Shown piece by piece: positions 1 to 7,035 of a DNA stretch of 9,214 nt. The position numbers and the translations under genes were made by a program. This DNA is from Chlamydiia bacterium (lineage in GTDB: Bacteria; Chlamydiota; Chlamydiia; Chlamydiales; FEN-1388), in the NCBI GenBank assembly GCA_003170575.1, contig PMZB01000310.1, positions 1 through 9,214 of the forward strand, written 5' to 3'. How positions within the stretch are numbered: the stretch's first letter is position 1; each line of letters begins with the position of its first letter. The notes below the pieces were generated by a model. That model ran no database searches. It was given only the letters and a program-made list of their open reading frames with translations, and was not told the DNA's origin.

Positions 1-81
1 GTATATCATAATATTTAATCCAACGCTAGTGTTTTTTCCCAAATGAGCATACCATAGTATCTCTTAAGGTTACGGAATAGT

Positions 82-744
82 ATGAACAAACGCATGGGAG
101 AAACACTGTTTCTCTCGGAAATTTTTGAAAGCATTCAAGGGGAAACAAGTCTCTCTGGGCTGATGACCACGTTTTTAAGGCTCTCTGGCTGCCCTTTGCG
201 CTGTGCTTGGTGTGATAGTTCCTATACTTTTGAACAGGGAACACCATACAGTTTCGTGGAGCTTTTCCGGCAAATTGAAAGCTTTGGGTGGAGGTATGTT
301 TGCATCACCGGCGGCGAGCCTCTTCTGCAAAAGCCTGTAATCCCTTTTATGGAAGCGCTTCTCCAAAAAAACTATAAAGTTTCGCTTGAGACAAGCGGAG
401 CTCTTTCCACTGAAGCAGTACCAGAAAAAGTAGTGACCATTTTGGATGTAAAATGTCCTGGCAGCGGAATGAGTCAAAAAAATATATTCGAAAATTTTGA
501 GCGACTACGCCCACATGACCAGGTCAAGTTTGTTCTAGCAGACCGCACTGACTACGAATGGGCCAAAACAATTCTTTCTCAATATGCTCTTTCCTCAAAA
601 GTCGCAGAAGTTTTGTTCTCCCCTGCATGGGACTTTCTTTCCCCTCAAGAGCTTATAACCTGGATTAAACAGGATAAGCTCGATGTGCGCCTAAACCTCC
701 AGCTTCACAAATATGTGTGGGGCGCCTCCACTCGGGGTGTGTGA
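82..744 (+). CDS. queE: 7-carboxy-7-deazaguanine synthase (QueE), radical SAM
   Basis: QueE is a cytoplasmic radical SAM enzyme. It contracts 6-carboxy-5,6,7,8-tetrahydropterin to 7-carboxy-7-deazaguanine, the step before QueC in the preQ0/queuosine pathway. The 220-residue product shows the expected family signature. There is an N-terminal FESIQGET (15-22), then a CX3CX2C cluster motif with Cys37, Cys41 and Cys44 that would bind the 4Fe-4S cluster. GGEP follows at 77-80, ETSG at 103-106, DVKCPGSG at 122-129, and a C-terminal QLHKYVW...TRGV. Length is normal for the family. The start is not certain: Met1 at 82 has only a weak CGGA/AAGG-like signal upstream, and Met5 at 94 has none, so I keep Met1. 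The stop is one base before the queC ATG (TGA-T-ATG), so the two are almost certainly co-transcribed and probably translationally coupled. Identification rests on recognised motifs and the queC neighbour. Confidence 0.95.
   Translation: MNKRMGETLFLSEIFESIQGETSLSGLMTTFLRLSGCPLRCAWCDSSYTFEQGTPYSFVELFRQIESFGWRYVCITGGEPLLQKPVIPFMEALLQKNYKVSLETSGALSTEAVPEKVVTILDVKCPGSGMSQKNIFENFERLRPHDQVKFVLADRTDYEWAKTILSQYALSSKVAEVLFSPAWDFLSPQELITWIKQDKLDVRLNLQLHKYVWGASTRGV
734..737 (+). promoter_or_regulatory. Probable ribosome binding site deciding the queC start
   Basis: A GGGG(TG) run lies 8 bases before the ATG at 746, inside the last codons of queE. An in-frame ATG at 713 would add 11 residues (beginning MCGAPP) before the PP-loop strand. 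That extension has no family counterpart, so 746 is the better start. Confidence 0.5.
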
Positions 745-745
745 T

Positions 746-1339
746 ATGGATACACTCCTGCTTTTCTCGGGAGGTCTTGACTCCACTGTGCTCCTTGGAT
801 ACATTCTTTCTTTGGGAAAAAACTGCATCGCTCTGTCATTTGACTATGGACAAAGACACAAGCAGGAGCTTCTAAGCGCCAAAAAAATCGCCGCACACTA
901 TTCTGTGGAGCACTTATCTATTCATATTGATCCACTCCTTTTTTCTGCAGCTCACTCATCGCTCACGAACTGCACCCTTGATGTTACCCCTGAAACTGCC
1001 TATGTTCCTGCACGCAACCTTCTTTTTCTTGCCCATGCCATCTCCTTCGCCGAATCGCGAAATATCCCAGAAATTTACATCGGCGCAAATGCACAAGACA
1101 CCTCACATTTTCCAGATTGCACAAGAGCATTTTTCGATAGCCTGCAAGCAACAGCTTCTTTAGGAATGAAGGCTCCCATCTCCATCCTCACCCCTTTCTC
1201 CTCCTTTTCAAAAAAGGAGATTATTGATCTTGGAAAACAGCTCTCTGTCCCTATTGAGCTCAGCTTTTCCTGTTATGATCCCAAAGAAAGTAAACCCTGC
1301 GGCATCTGCCCCGCCTGTGTCTTACGCGGCACAGCATAA
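746..1339 (+). CDS. queC: 7-cyano-7-deazaguanine (preQ0) synthase QueC
   Basis: QueC is an ATP-dependent ligase of the PP-loop (adenine nucleotide alpha hydrolase) superfamily. It turns 7-carboxy-7-deazaguanine plus ammonia into preQ0. Starting at 746 the protein has 197 residues. The PP-loop SGGLDST is at 8-14, FDYGQRHKQEL at 32-42, YVPARN at 86-91, and the substrate-region motif GANAQDTSHFPDC at 113-125. A C-terminal zinc site is formed by Cys176, Cys185, Cys188 and Cys191 (SCYDP ... CGICPAC). The protein stops five residues after CVL with RGTA. Many family members continue with an R..GF-type tail, so this one is slightly short at the C terminus, although all four zinc ligands and the PP-loop are intact. 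It follows queE after a single base. No queD, queF or tgt is in view. Confidence 0.95.
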   Translation: MDTLLLFSGGLDSTVLLGYILSLGKNCIALSFDYGQRHKQELLSAKKIAAHYSVEHLSIHIDPLLFSAAHSSLTNCTLDVTPETAYVPARNLLFLAHAISFAESRNIPEIYIGANAQDTSHFPDCTRAFFDSLQATASLGMKAPISILTPFSSFSKKEIIDLGKQLSVPIELSFSCYDPKESKPCGICPACVLRGTA

Positions 1340-1367
1340 TATACCGATTTAACTGTAAAAATATTCC

Positions 1368-1404
1368 CCTCCAGAGTACGTTGCATCTCAAATAGTTGTG
1401 GAGG
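1368..1404 (+). promoter_or_regulatory. Possible Shine-Dalgarno-sequestering hairpin in the giant gene's leader
   Basis: CCTCCA at 1368-1373 is a perfect complement of TGGAGG at 1399-1404, the ribosome binding site of the large downstream gene. The pairing would be 6 bp with a 25-base loop. Pairing would hide the site. The stem is short and the complement of a Shine-Dalgarno sequence can occur by chance, so this is a tentative call. Confidence 0.25.
1400..1404 (+). promoter_or_regulatory. Strong ribosome binding site (GGAGG) fixing the giant gene's start
   Basis: GGAGG lies 6 bases before ATG 1411. A possible TTG start in the same frame at 1396 overlaps this Shine-Dalgarno sequence itself. 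The upstream codons (WRFP) are therefore not translated, and the ATG at 1411 is the real start. Confidence 0.85.
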
Positions 1405-1410
1405 TTTCCC

Positions 1411-4400
1411 ATGAGCACAGAGGCAACGGCTCTTAAGAGAATTAGCTCTTCAGAATATCTTCAGGGAACAGCGGACGTTCCTGTACCCCTTAACTCTATT
1501 GCAGTTGCTATACCACAAGAAGTAGCGGCCAATCTATCAAAGGTCACAGGATCAGCTCTTACTTCTCTTCCAGGAAAAGTGGCGGTAAGTTCGCTCTCTG
1601 GCGTTGGATGGATCTCGTTTGGCACACTGCATAAGCTTATGCAGGCTGCACGCTTTATCTTTACAGGCCCACAAACTGCACGAGCGGTGCATGAGGCTGC
1701 CTGGGCTGTGGATACAATTGCCCAGCAGGAGCTGATGTCAAAGGAGGTGCTCCGTGATGCCACTCTTGGAACTATCAACAACGTCGCCGCAATTGTACCT
1801 GGAGGATTCGTGGTCCAGGGGGTTACTAAAGGTGTAAGAATAGCTGATGCTGGTTCAAAACAAACCCAACGATGGGGGTTTTTAGGACTGCGTATCATTG
1901 CCACAAGCCTTTTTGATTTGGTGAAATTTCTCGTTGGTGGACGATGGTTTGGCTGGACTGAACGAAAGGTAGAACAAATTAAAACGTCTTGCTATGAAAA
2001 AATGGTTCATCCATCCCCATTGGGAGAACAGTTTCTCTTGAAAGCAGATGAACGGCATTCTACTGCTCTCAAACTACTTACGCCGCAAAAGCCCAGGCCC
2101 CCTGTATCTGCCTGCACAGAAGAAGAATTTGCACAATTTATTAATACTACCTCTCAGAAGAAGCGCATCATCCTTGACAAAGTTATCTGCTCAAAAATGT
2201 GGGGACTTTCTTCTGACGAAGCTGCAGCCTTCAGGAACGTGCTAGAGAGATGGATTGAGAAGGAAATTGCTGAGACTCCACAGTCAGAAGTAGATAAAAG
2301 AGTGATGGATAACTTGTATGCTATCTATAGGACTTTGCCAGCTTCAAAAAAATCCAGACAAGCAACTTCTGAAGAACTTGATTCCTTTTTAAAACTGCCT
2401 TTAGAACAACAACAAGATACCTTATTTCTCCTGGCCTATCTTCATGATGATTCTTACCGTATTCCCGAGTACCTTTCAGCAACGGATAGTACAAAAAATT
2501 ACCTTTTGCGCTCTTCGCTCGCACAATTTTCTGAAGAAGCTTCCTCAATGAGGCAACAGATCTGGCTTCCTTCAGAGTTTAAGAAACTTAAACCCCAGAT
2601 CCAATTTCGCATTTTCGCACTTGTAAAGAGAAAATGCTTTCTTTCTTTCTCTGAGCTGAACTTATTTCGGAAAAAAGCACCTAATAGAAGTTCATGGCAA
2701 GCAACATCTGATGAGGATAAAACGCTTCTTAACCATATTGCTCTCTACTATTTTAATAGACTCTCATCTGAGGATAGAAAAGGCATCTATGACATCTCAT
2801 TTGAGGAGACCACAATACTTCCACAAGAACAGCTTGGTTTATTTCTTTGGGAGGCGTATGAAAAATTTTCTCATCCTACAGTTGCTGAATCTCTTCGTCA
2901 AGGGATAGAACAAATGCAACATCCTTTTTCACCTGATGAACGTGATGAAGAAGATGAATTTATCCACATGAGTGCAGCAAATGGATTTCAAAACATTCTT
3001 ACTTCACAAAGTGATCTAAGAAGATTTATCCAAATCGCTAATAAGCGCATCCCATTTGAGAAAAAAATTCTTTTGCGTGATTACGTTGATGTTCCATTAG
3101 CAATCTACTACTTTTCTGAAGAAGAGCTCAGAACCTCTATCGAAAAGTATAAAGCTCTTGCCCATGATCCATTTCTTCCTCAAAGTGAACGAGTAGTTAA
3201 TTTAAAAATGCTCAAGGTTTTAAAGCAAGCTTACCTTTGGCATAGAGCAGAGATTGCAGAGAGAAATGAAGCCAATACAGAGCTCGATAGCAAGGATGGA
3301 AAAGAACTGCCTCCACAAAAAGCAGCACTCCCAGAAACACCTCTTGAAGCCATAAATCAAAAGATCGGATCGCATATAGTGACATCAGGATCAATTTATA
3401 GAACACTTGACTTGACAGGGCTGGTGCTTGACAAAACGATCTCTCTAAGTAGCTGCATTGTATCTCAAGTACCTAGAGGCATAGGGGGCACGCTTGACAC
3501 AACGGCGGGCAGTATCGCAGTTTATGGAACTATTCGCTCCCTTGCAATAGGTCTTCAGATCTGTGCTCAGTTCCGCACACTTATGAACTCTCTTGCCCAA
3601 TCTCTCAAAATAACTGTCGCAGGCAAGGAATACTCCTGGCTAGAAAACGTGGAACGACCAGCTGCAGCACTGCCTATGATTCCTCTCAAGCTCGGCGTTT
3701 CTCTTCAGGATACACTTTTTGGGGGAATGGAAAGAGTAAAGAAAAGATTTGACTCATGGAATGAAAATATTGCAGCCCTCCAAAAGTCGCAAAAGAATTT
3801 GGAGCAGAAAGGGCCAGCGGCTTCAATTAAGGCAGCTATTGCAACAACAGAGCAAAAAATATCTTCCGAAGCATCAAAGGTGCATGAGGCAGCGGCGGCC
3901 TGTTGCGATCCTGATTCAAAAATGATTGCTGAAATAAGCAAGGAGAGGCTGCAAGAAATTTTTTCTTCTTCCCCAGATAGACAGAATGCTACTCTTAAAA
4001 TAAGAGCAGCAGCCATTCCAAAAGGGCTAAGACCTGTACCTAACCAATTTACAGTAGAACCTGATCTTTTTGGATTAAGAGGCGGAACACGCATCGAACC
4101 AACTCCAAGCCCGGCACTGTTTGAGTCAGTTCTCACTGAACAGGGAATAACGAAATCTGATCCTCATGCAAAGCTACCTGATCTCAATAGCGCAGCTCAA
4201 TCCAATCCAACGTTGAATACTCTCACACAAAGTATTTTCCAAAGAACTTCGCAACTCGTAGCATTGAATAAAGATCTGCAAATCGCTCAGGCCGCTCAAA
4301 CCACCATCAGCAAGGCCTCCTCCCTTGAAAAACTTTTTGTTAAGTGTGGCGGAGAAAGGATCTCCTCAACATACACTTCTTCTATTAGTCCTTCTCTTCA

Positions 4401-6936
4401 ACATGCGCTAGAGCTATGGAAAATAGAAGCGCAAAGCGCTTCCTTTACGGTTAATGCCCTTGCTAAGAGTGAATCGTTCCAAACAAAAGCAGGCTTTGGC
4501 TTATTCAACGGTATCGAGGGCGCTTCGCAAAAAGTTCAGGACTCATCACAGGCAGCTGTCAAGTGGATGTCAGAGCACGTTGGGGATTTTCTTGCTGAAC
4601 AACAGTCTGAAACTGAAAAAGCCGCAGCGCGGCAAACATTTGACAATGCTCTTGGCTATGTAGCAGGCGTGGGCACTCGTTCTCTTGTCTCATACTTTAT
4701 GTATGGTGTGTTCGGGTTTTATACTCCGGTTATTATTCTTCCCTTCCTCCTGTCAAGAACCATTCCAGACCTGTTAAATGCTACTGCAGAACCAATTTCA
4801 AGAAATCTGGGGAAAACTATCTACAAAGGGTATCATGGCATTGCCTGGGCTGGAAAAACTGGCGGGTTTTATACTCATGAGGGAATGACAGCTATTGGGA
4901 AATTTGTGCAAGCAGCTATTAACCGACGTCAAGGCTATGTTGATGAAATGCGGACAAGAGCATTTTGCAGTTTAGAAAAACCGCTTCAGCAGTATGTTTT
5001 TGAGCTAGTTAAAGAGTCTACCCAAGTTGATGAATCCGTGAAACAGGAGCTGGTGGAAGTCGGCAGCCACTACTTTAGTAGCGACTCCTCTTTTGATCCA
5101 TCAAAACAACAAGCCTTTGTTGAAGCACTACTCCTTGGTTTTGACCTTCTCCAACCACAAGATTTTCTCAAAATTACTCCCCAGTACTTTTATCATCTTG
5201 ATAAACGCATCCAAAAGCGAATTGAGCAGCTTGTAAGAAGAAAATTTCCCGCTATTCCATTCCAAAACACTGAGGAAATTGTTGCAAAATTCAATGAGCT
5301 TTCAAAAGATGAGAGAAAAGGCATTAACAACGTTTCCAGAGAGGAATTTTTCGCCTTGCCCCCAGACAAACAATATGAGTTTTGTTTCCAAGTGCTACAC
5401 AGCACTGCCTTCAAAAAATGGTACTGGGAAAGAGATAAAACACTACCCTTTAAGGAACTCTGGAAATATATTGATCCCAAACAACCTTCTGTTCCAGACG
5501 AGCTCCTTCGCGTTCTCTTCAAACTGTATCAAGAAATAGGCGATGCAGAGCTTTCCAATATTTCTCCGGAAAAGCTCTCATGTGCCCCATTATCAAGGCT
5601 GATCCGCCTTTCTGAAATTTTTGCCAATTTTCATCATGAGAAGCGCGAGATCATTGCTGATGCTGTTGATATTGAGCCTGCCTCAGTGAGATCAATTCTT
5701 GAAGCAGAGCATCCGCAAGATCCAGACCTTTATGAAACAAGAAACAGGTTGATTGCTGCGTTGGCTTCTGCATTTCGATTACTTCCTGAGTTTAAGCAAA
5801 AACAATTTCTGGCGATCTCTCCCCTTCAAGTTGCCTCTATGTCGCAGGAAGAAAAAAGAATGTATCTAGAGCATATCATCCAGAAAAATCCTGAAGCAAA
5901 AGAGCTTCTGCTTGATGCTGATTTGAAAGAGGAGGCCCATGTCAAAACCTTCATCGACCTTTTTAACAAATGCTCAGATGAGGAAAAGGAAGCTGCCCAT
6001 CAAGCCTGCACCGTTCATCAACAAACCTTTTCCTATCTCAAGCGAGCTCTCGTAGAAGAATTGAAAAGCATTGATGTCCGTCTTCAAAAAGCTGCTCTAG
6101 AAAAGGGAGAAGCAGAGGAAGGAATTCTTCGTAACACCAATTTTCTCAATGCGCTCAAAGACACAGGTGATTCATCTGAAGGAAATCGAAGAATTCAAGC
6201 CTTATCAGCTGAGCTTCGAAAGGCTGGAGTCTTGAAACTAGTAAAAGAAAAAGAACTTGCCGCTCTTCTATCTGCACGCAAGGAAATAGAAAAATTATTA
6301 CAAGAAGAAAAAATCACCATCCCTGCCTGCCCTATTCAAGAAGGCTCGCCTCAAGCCAATCCTCTCACCGAAGTAATATGTGAGCTGATGATGAATGCAT
6401 TAACAAAAACCCTTGAAACATGTGCCACGATCCAGGATCTCAACAAAACGTATGCTTCTACCAAAGAAGATCTCCACTCTTTAGTGGACAAACTCCAACA
6501 AGAAAATTCAAGTGACGCTCAAGAACTTCGCGATCTTCTTGTTCAACATGAAATCACACTCTCCTCTTCCTACGAAGAGCAAAAGCATCGCCTAGAAGGA
6601 AAAAGAGCAGCTCTCCCGCAACATCTTGAAATTATGGTGCAGTCAATTATGGAGAGGTTTAGTCAGATCAAAGATCCGGTCAAACTTGAGGAAAGCCATG
6701 CTGAAAGCATTGCTCTTATCAAATCAATCTCCAAGCTTCTCCCTGATGCATCAGGCTGCCATGTAGCGGCAGCTCTAAGAGAAATTGAAACCCTTTCTGA
6801 CGCCAGACAAAAAGAATTAGCATCTCAAAAAGAAATCGCCTCTCATCGCACCTCCTGGACTAAAGTAAAGGCAATAACTCCTTTTCTCCCGCCAACCGCT
6901 CAAAAGAAAAAGGAACTTGTCAGCGCTGGAGGATAA
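1411..6936 (+). CDS. Giant (1841-residue) repeat-containing protein of unknown function
   Basis: I do not recognise this protein. It begins MSTEATAL with no signal peptide. By eye it splits into seven parts. A glycine- and hydrophobic-rich region (about 45-180) includes GFLGLRIIATSLFDLVKFLV near 156-175. A first set of helical repeats follows (about 296-590). A second hydrophobic stretch lies at about 650-735, then a charged helical linker (about 770-1020). A third hydrophobic segment includes an uncharged run at 1091-1114 that could span a membrane. A second set of the same repeats occupies about 1233-1545, and a Lys/Glu/Gln-rich coiled-coil-like tail runs to 1841. No enzyme motif (Walker A, protease, kinase) is evident. 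The frame is open for 5.5 kb without damage, which argues that the gene is under selection. It starts 71 bases after queC with its own strong ribosome binding site. A structural scaffold or a secreted host-directed protein is a guess from size and architecture only. Confidence 0.9.
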   Translation: MSTEATALKRISSSEYLQGTADVPVPLNSIAVAIPQEVAANLSKVTGSALTSLPGKVAVSSLSGVGWISFGTLHKLMQAARFIFTGPQTARAVHEAAWAVDTIAQQELMSKEVLRDATLGTINNVAAIVPGGFVVQGVTKGVRIADAGSKQTQRWGFLGLRIIATSLFDLVKFLVGGRWFGWTERKVEQIKTSCYEKMVHPSPLGEQFLLKADERHSTALKLLTPQKPRPPVSACTEEEFAQFINTTSQKKRIILDKVICSKMWGLSSDEAAAFRNVLERWIEKEIAETPQSEVDKRVMDNLYAIYRTLPASKKSRQATSEELDSFLKLPLEQQQDTLFLLAYLHDDSYRIPEYLSATDSTKNYLLRSSLAQFSEEASSMRQQIWLPSEFKKLKPQIQFRIFALVKRKCFLSFSELNLFRKKAPNRSSWQATSDEDKTLLNHIALYYFNRLSSEDRKGIYDISFEETTILPQEQLGLFLWEAYEKFSHPTVAESLRQGIEQMQHPFSPDERDEEDEFIHMSAANGFQNILTSQSDLRRFIQIANKRIPFEKKILLRDYVDVPLAIYYFSEEELRTSIEKYKALAHDPFLPQSERVVNLKMLKVLKQAYLWHRAEIAERNEANTELDSKDGKELPPQKAALPETPLEAINQKIGSHIVTSGSIYRTLDLTGLVLDKTISLSSCIVSQVPRGIGGTLDTTAGSIAVYGTIRSLAIGLQICAQFRTLMNSLAQSLKITVAGKEYSWLENVERPAAALPMIPLKLGVSLQDTLFGGMERVKKRFDSWNENIAALQKSQKNLEQKGPAASIKAAIATTEQKISSEASKVHEAAAACCDPDSKMIAEISKERLQEIFSSSPDRQNATLKIRAAAIPKGLRPVPNQFTVEPDLFGLRGGTRIEPTPSPALFESVLTEQGITKSDPHAKLPDLNSAAQSNPTLNTLTQSIFQRTSQLVALNKDLQIAQAAQTTISKASSLEKLFVKCGGERISSTYTSSISPSLQHALELWKIEAQSASFTVNALAKSESFQTKAGFGLFNGIEGASQKVQDSSQAAVKWMSEHVGDFLAEQQSETEKAAARQTFDNALGYVAGVGTRSLVSYFMYGVFGFYTPVIILPFLLSRTIPDLLNATAEPISRNLGKTIYKGYHGIAWAGKTGGFYTHEGMTAIGKFVQAAINRRQGYVDEMRTRAFCSLEKPLQQYVFELVKESTQVDESVKQELVEVGSHYFSSDSSFDPSKQQAFVEALLLGFDLLQPQDFLKITPQYFYHLDKRIQKRIEQLVRRKFPAIPFQNTEEIVAKFNELSKDERKGINNVSREEFFALPPDKQYEFCFQVLHSTAFKKWYWERDKTLPFKELWKYIDPKQPSVPDELLRVLFKLYQEIGDAELSNISPEKLSCAPLSRLIRLSEIFANFHHEKREIIADAVDIEPASVRSILEAEHPQDPDLYETRNRLIAALASAFRLLPEFKQKQFLAISPLQVASMSQEEKRMYLEHIIQKNPEAKELLLDADLKEEAHVKTFIDLFNKCSDEEKEAAHQACTVHQQTFSYLKRALVEELKSIDVRLQKAALEKGEAEEGILRNTNFLNALKDTGDSSEGNRRIQALSAELRKAGVLKLVKEKELAALLSARKEIEKLLQEEKITIPACPIQEGSPQANPLTEVICELMMNALTKTLETCATIQDLNKTYASTKEDLHSLVDKLQQENSSDAQELRDLLVQHEITLSSSYEEQKHRLEGKRAALPQHLEIMVQSIMERFSQIKDPVKLEESHAESIALIKSISKLLPDASGCHVAAALREIETLSDARQKELASQKEIASHRTSWTKVKAITPFLPPTAQKKKELVSAGG
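2296..3180 (+). repeat. First array of degenerate helical repeats in the giant protein
   Basis: This part of the 1841-residue protein (about residues 296-590) contains roughly four degenerate units of 45-50 residues. Cores are near 296-344 (ATSEELDSFLKLPLEQQ), 361-405 (LPSEFKKLKPQIQFRIFALV), 434-486 (LSSEDRKGIYDIS then EETTILPQEQ) and 534-582 (YYFSEEELRTSIEKY, weakest). The pattern is a hydrophobic helix, a polar turn with charged residues, then Ser/Thr-x-x-Glu-hydrophobic...Leu-Pro-x-x-x-Gln, then a second helix. Units were aligned by eye, so boundaries are approximate. Confidence 0.6.
4681..4752 (+). other. Candidate membrane-spanning segment within the giant protein
   Basis: Residues 1091-1114 run from SLVSYFMYGVF to VIILPFLL without a charged residue. 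Arg1090 precedes the run, and Arg1116 and Asp1120 follow it. It is the longest uncharged hydrophobic stretch in the protein. The hydrophobic regions near 156-175 and 667-705 are weaker and look amphipathic or glycine-rich. No leader peptide is present, so insertion would have to be internal, or after delivery to another membrane. Confidence 0.5.
5107..6045 (+). repeat. Second array of the same helical repeats in the giant protein
   Basis: Residues about 1233-1545 repeat the pattern of the first array. Cores are near 1235-1278 (ITPQYFYHLDKRIQKRIEQL), 1287-1330 (LSKDERKGINNVSREE then LPPDKQ), 1364-1406 (LSNISPEKLSCAPLSRLI), 1445-1490 (FLAISPLQVASMSQEEKR) and a weak one at 1511-1545. The unit at 1297-1321 matches residues 451-475 at 11 of 25 positions without gaps. 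The preceding units also correspond (RIQKRIEQLVRRK against QIQFRIFALVKRK). Order and partners agree, which suggests duplication of a block rather than of single units only. Confidence 0.65.
6046..6933 (+). other. Coiled-coil-like C-terminal tail of the giant protein
   Basis: Residues about 1546-1841 are rich in Lys, Glu, Gln, Leu and Ala with heptad-like spacing, for example around LKLVKEKELAALLSARKEIE (about 1609-1628) and the stretch near 1690-1730. The tail suggests oligomerisation or a long helical stalk. Breaks at proline-rich points (near CPIQEGSPQANP and LPDASG) divide it into about three segments. This is a visual call without a coiled-coil predictor. Confidence 0.5.
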
Positions 6937-6999
6937 AATAGACCTGCGTACCTAGTTTTTGACGTAAAGGTCCATAATGTTGTTGCAACGCCTTTTTCA

Positions 7000-7032
7000 T
7001 TCACACACCCCGACGAAGGAGGGGTGTGTGAA
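7000..7032. terminator. 12-bp hairpin between convergent genes, probable bidirectional terminator
   Basis: TTCACACACCCC (7000-7011) and GGGGTGTGTGAA (7021-7032) are perfect inverted arms around a 9-base loop. The hairpin lies 63 bases after the giant gene's stop and 3 bases beyond the holB stop on the other strand. Neither strand has a T-run directly after the stem, so it is not a textbook intrinsic terminator. It may block or stabilise both transcripts' 3' ends. The intergenic sequence at 6937-6999 otherwise shows only a short palindrome, GTTGCAAC, at 6982-6989. Confidence 0.6.
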
Positions 7033-7035
7033 CTG

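Noticed and set aside
1..81. Promoter or preQ1 riboswitch upstream of queE
   Set aside because: CATAAT at 7-12 could be a -10 box, but the -35 position would fall outside the window. I see no preQ1-type pseudoknot signature. The 81 bases are too few to decide.
1461..1904. Minus-strand open frame of 147 codons opposite the start of the giant gene
   Set aside because: It lies wholly within the coding giant gene on the opposite strand, with low-complexity residue use and no recognisable motif. It is a shadow frame.
3705..4136. Minus-strand open frame of 143 codons inside the giant gene
   Set aside because: It is antisense to an intact, well-supported coding frame and has no ribosome binding site or motif that I can see.
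6941..6972. GACCT...AGGTC inverted repeat just after the giant gene as a terminator
   Set aside because: The stem has only five clean pairs with a 22-base loop. The T5 run lies inside the loop rather than after the stem. The hairpin at 7000-7032 is much stronger.
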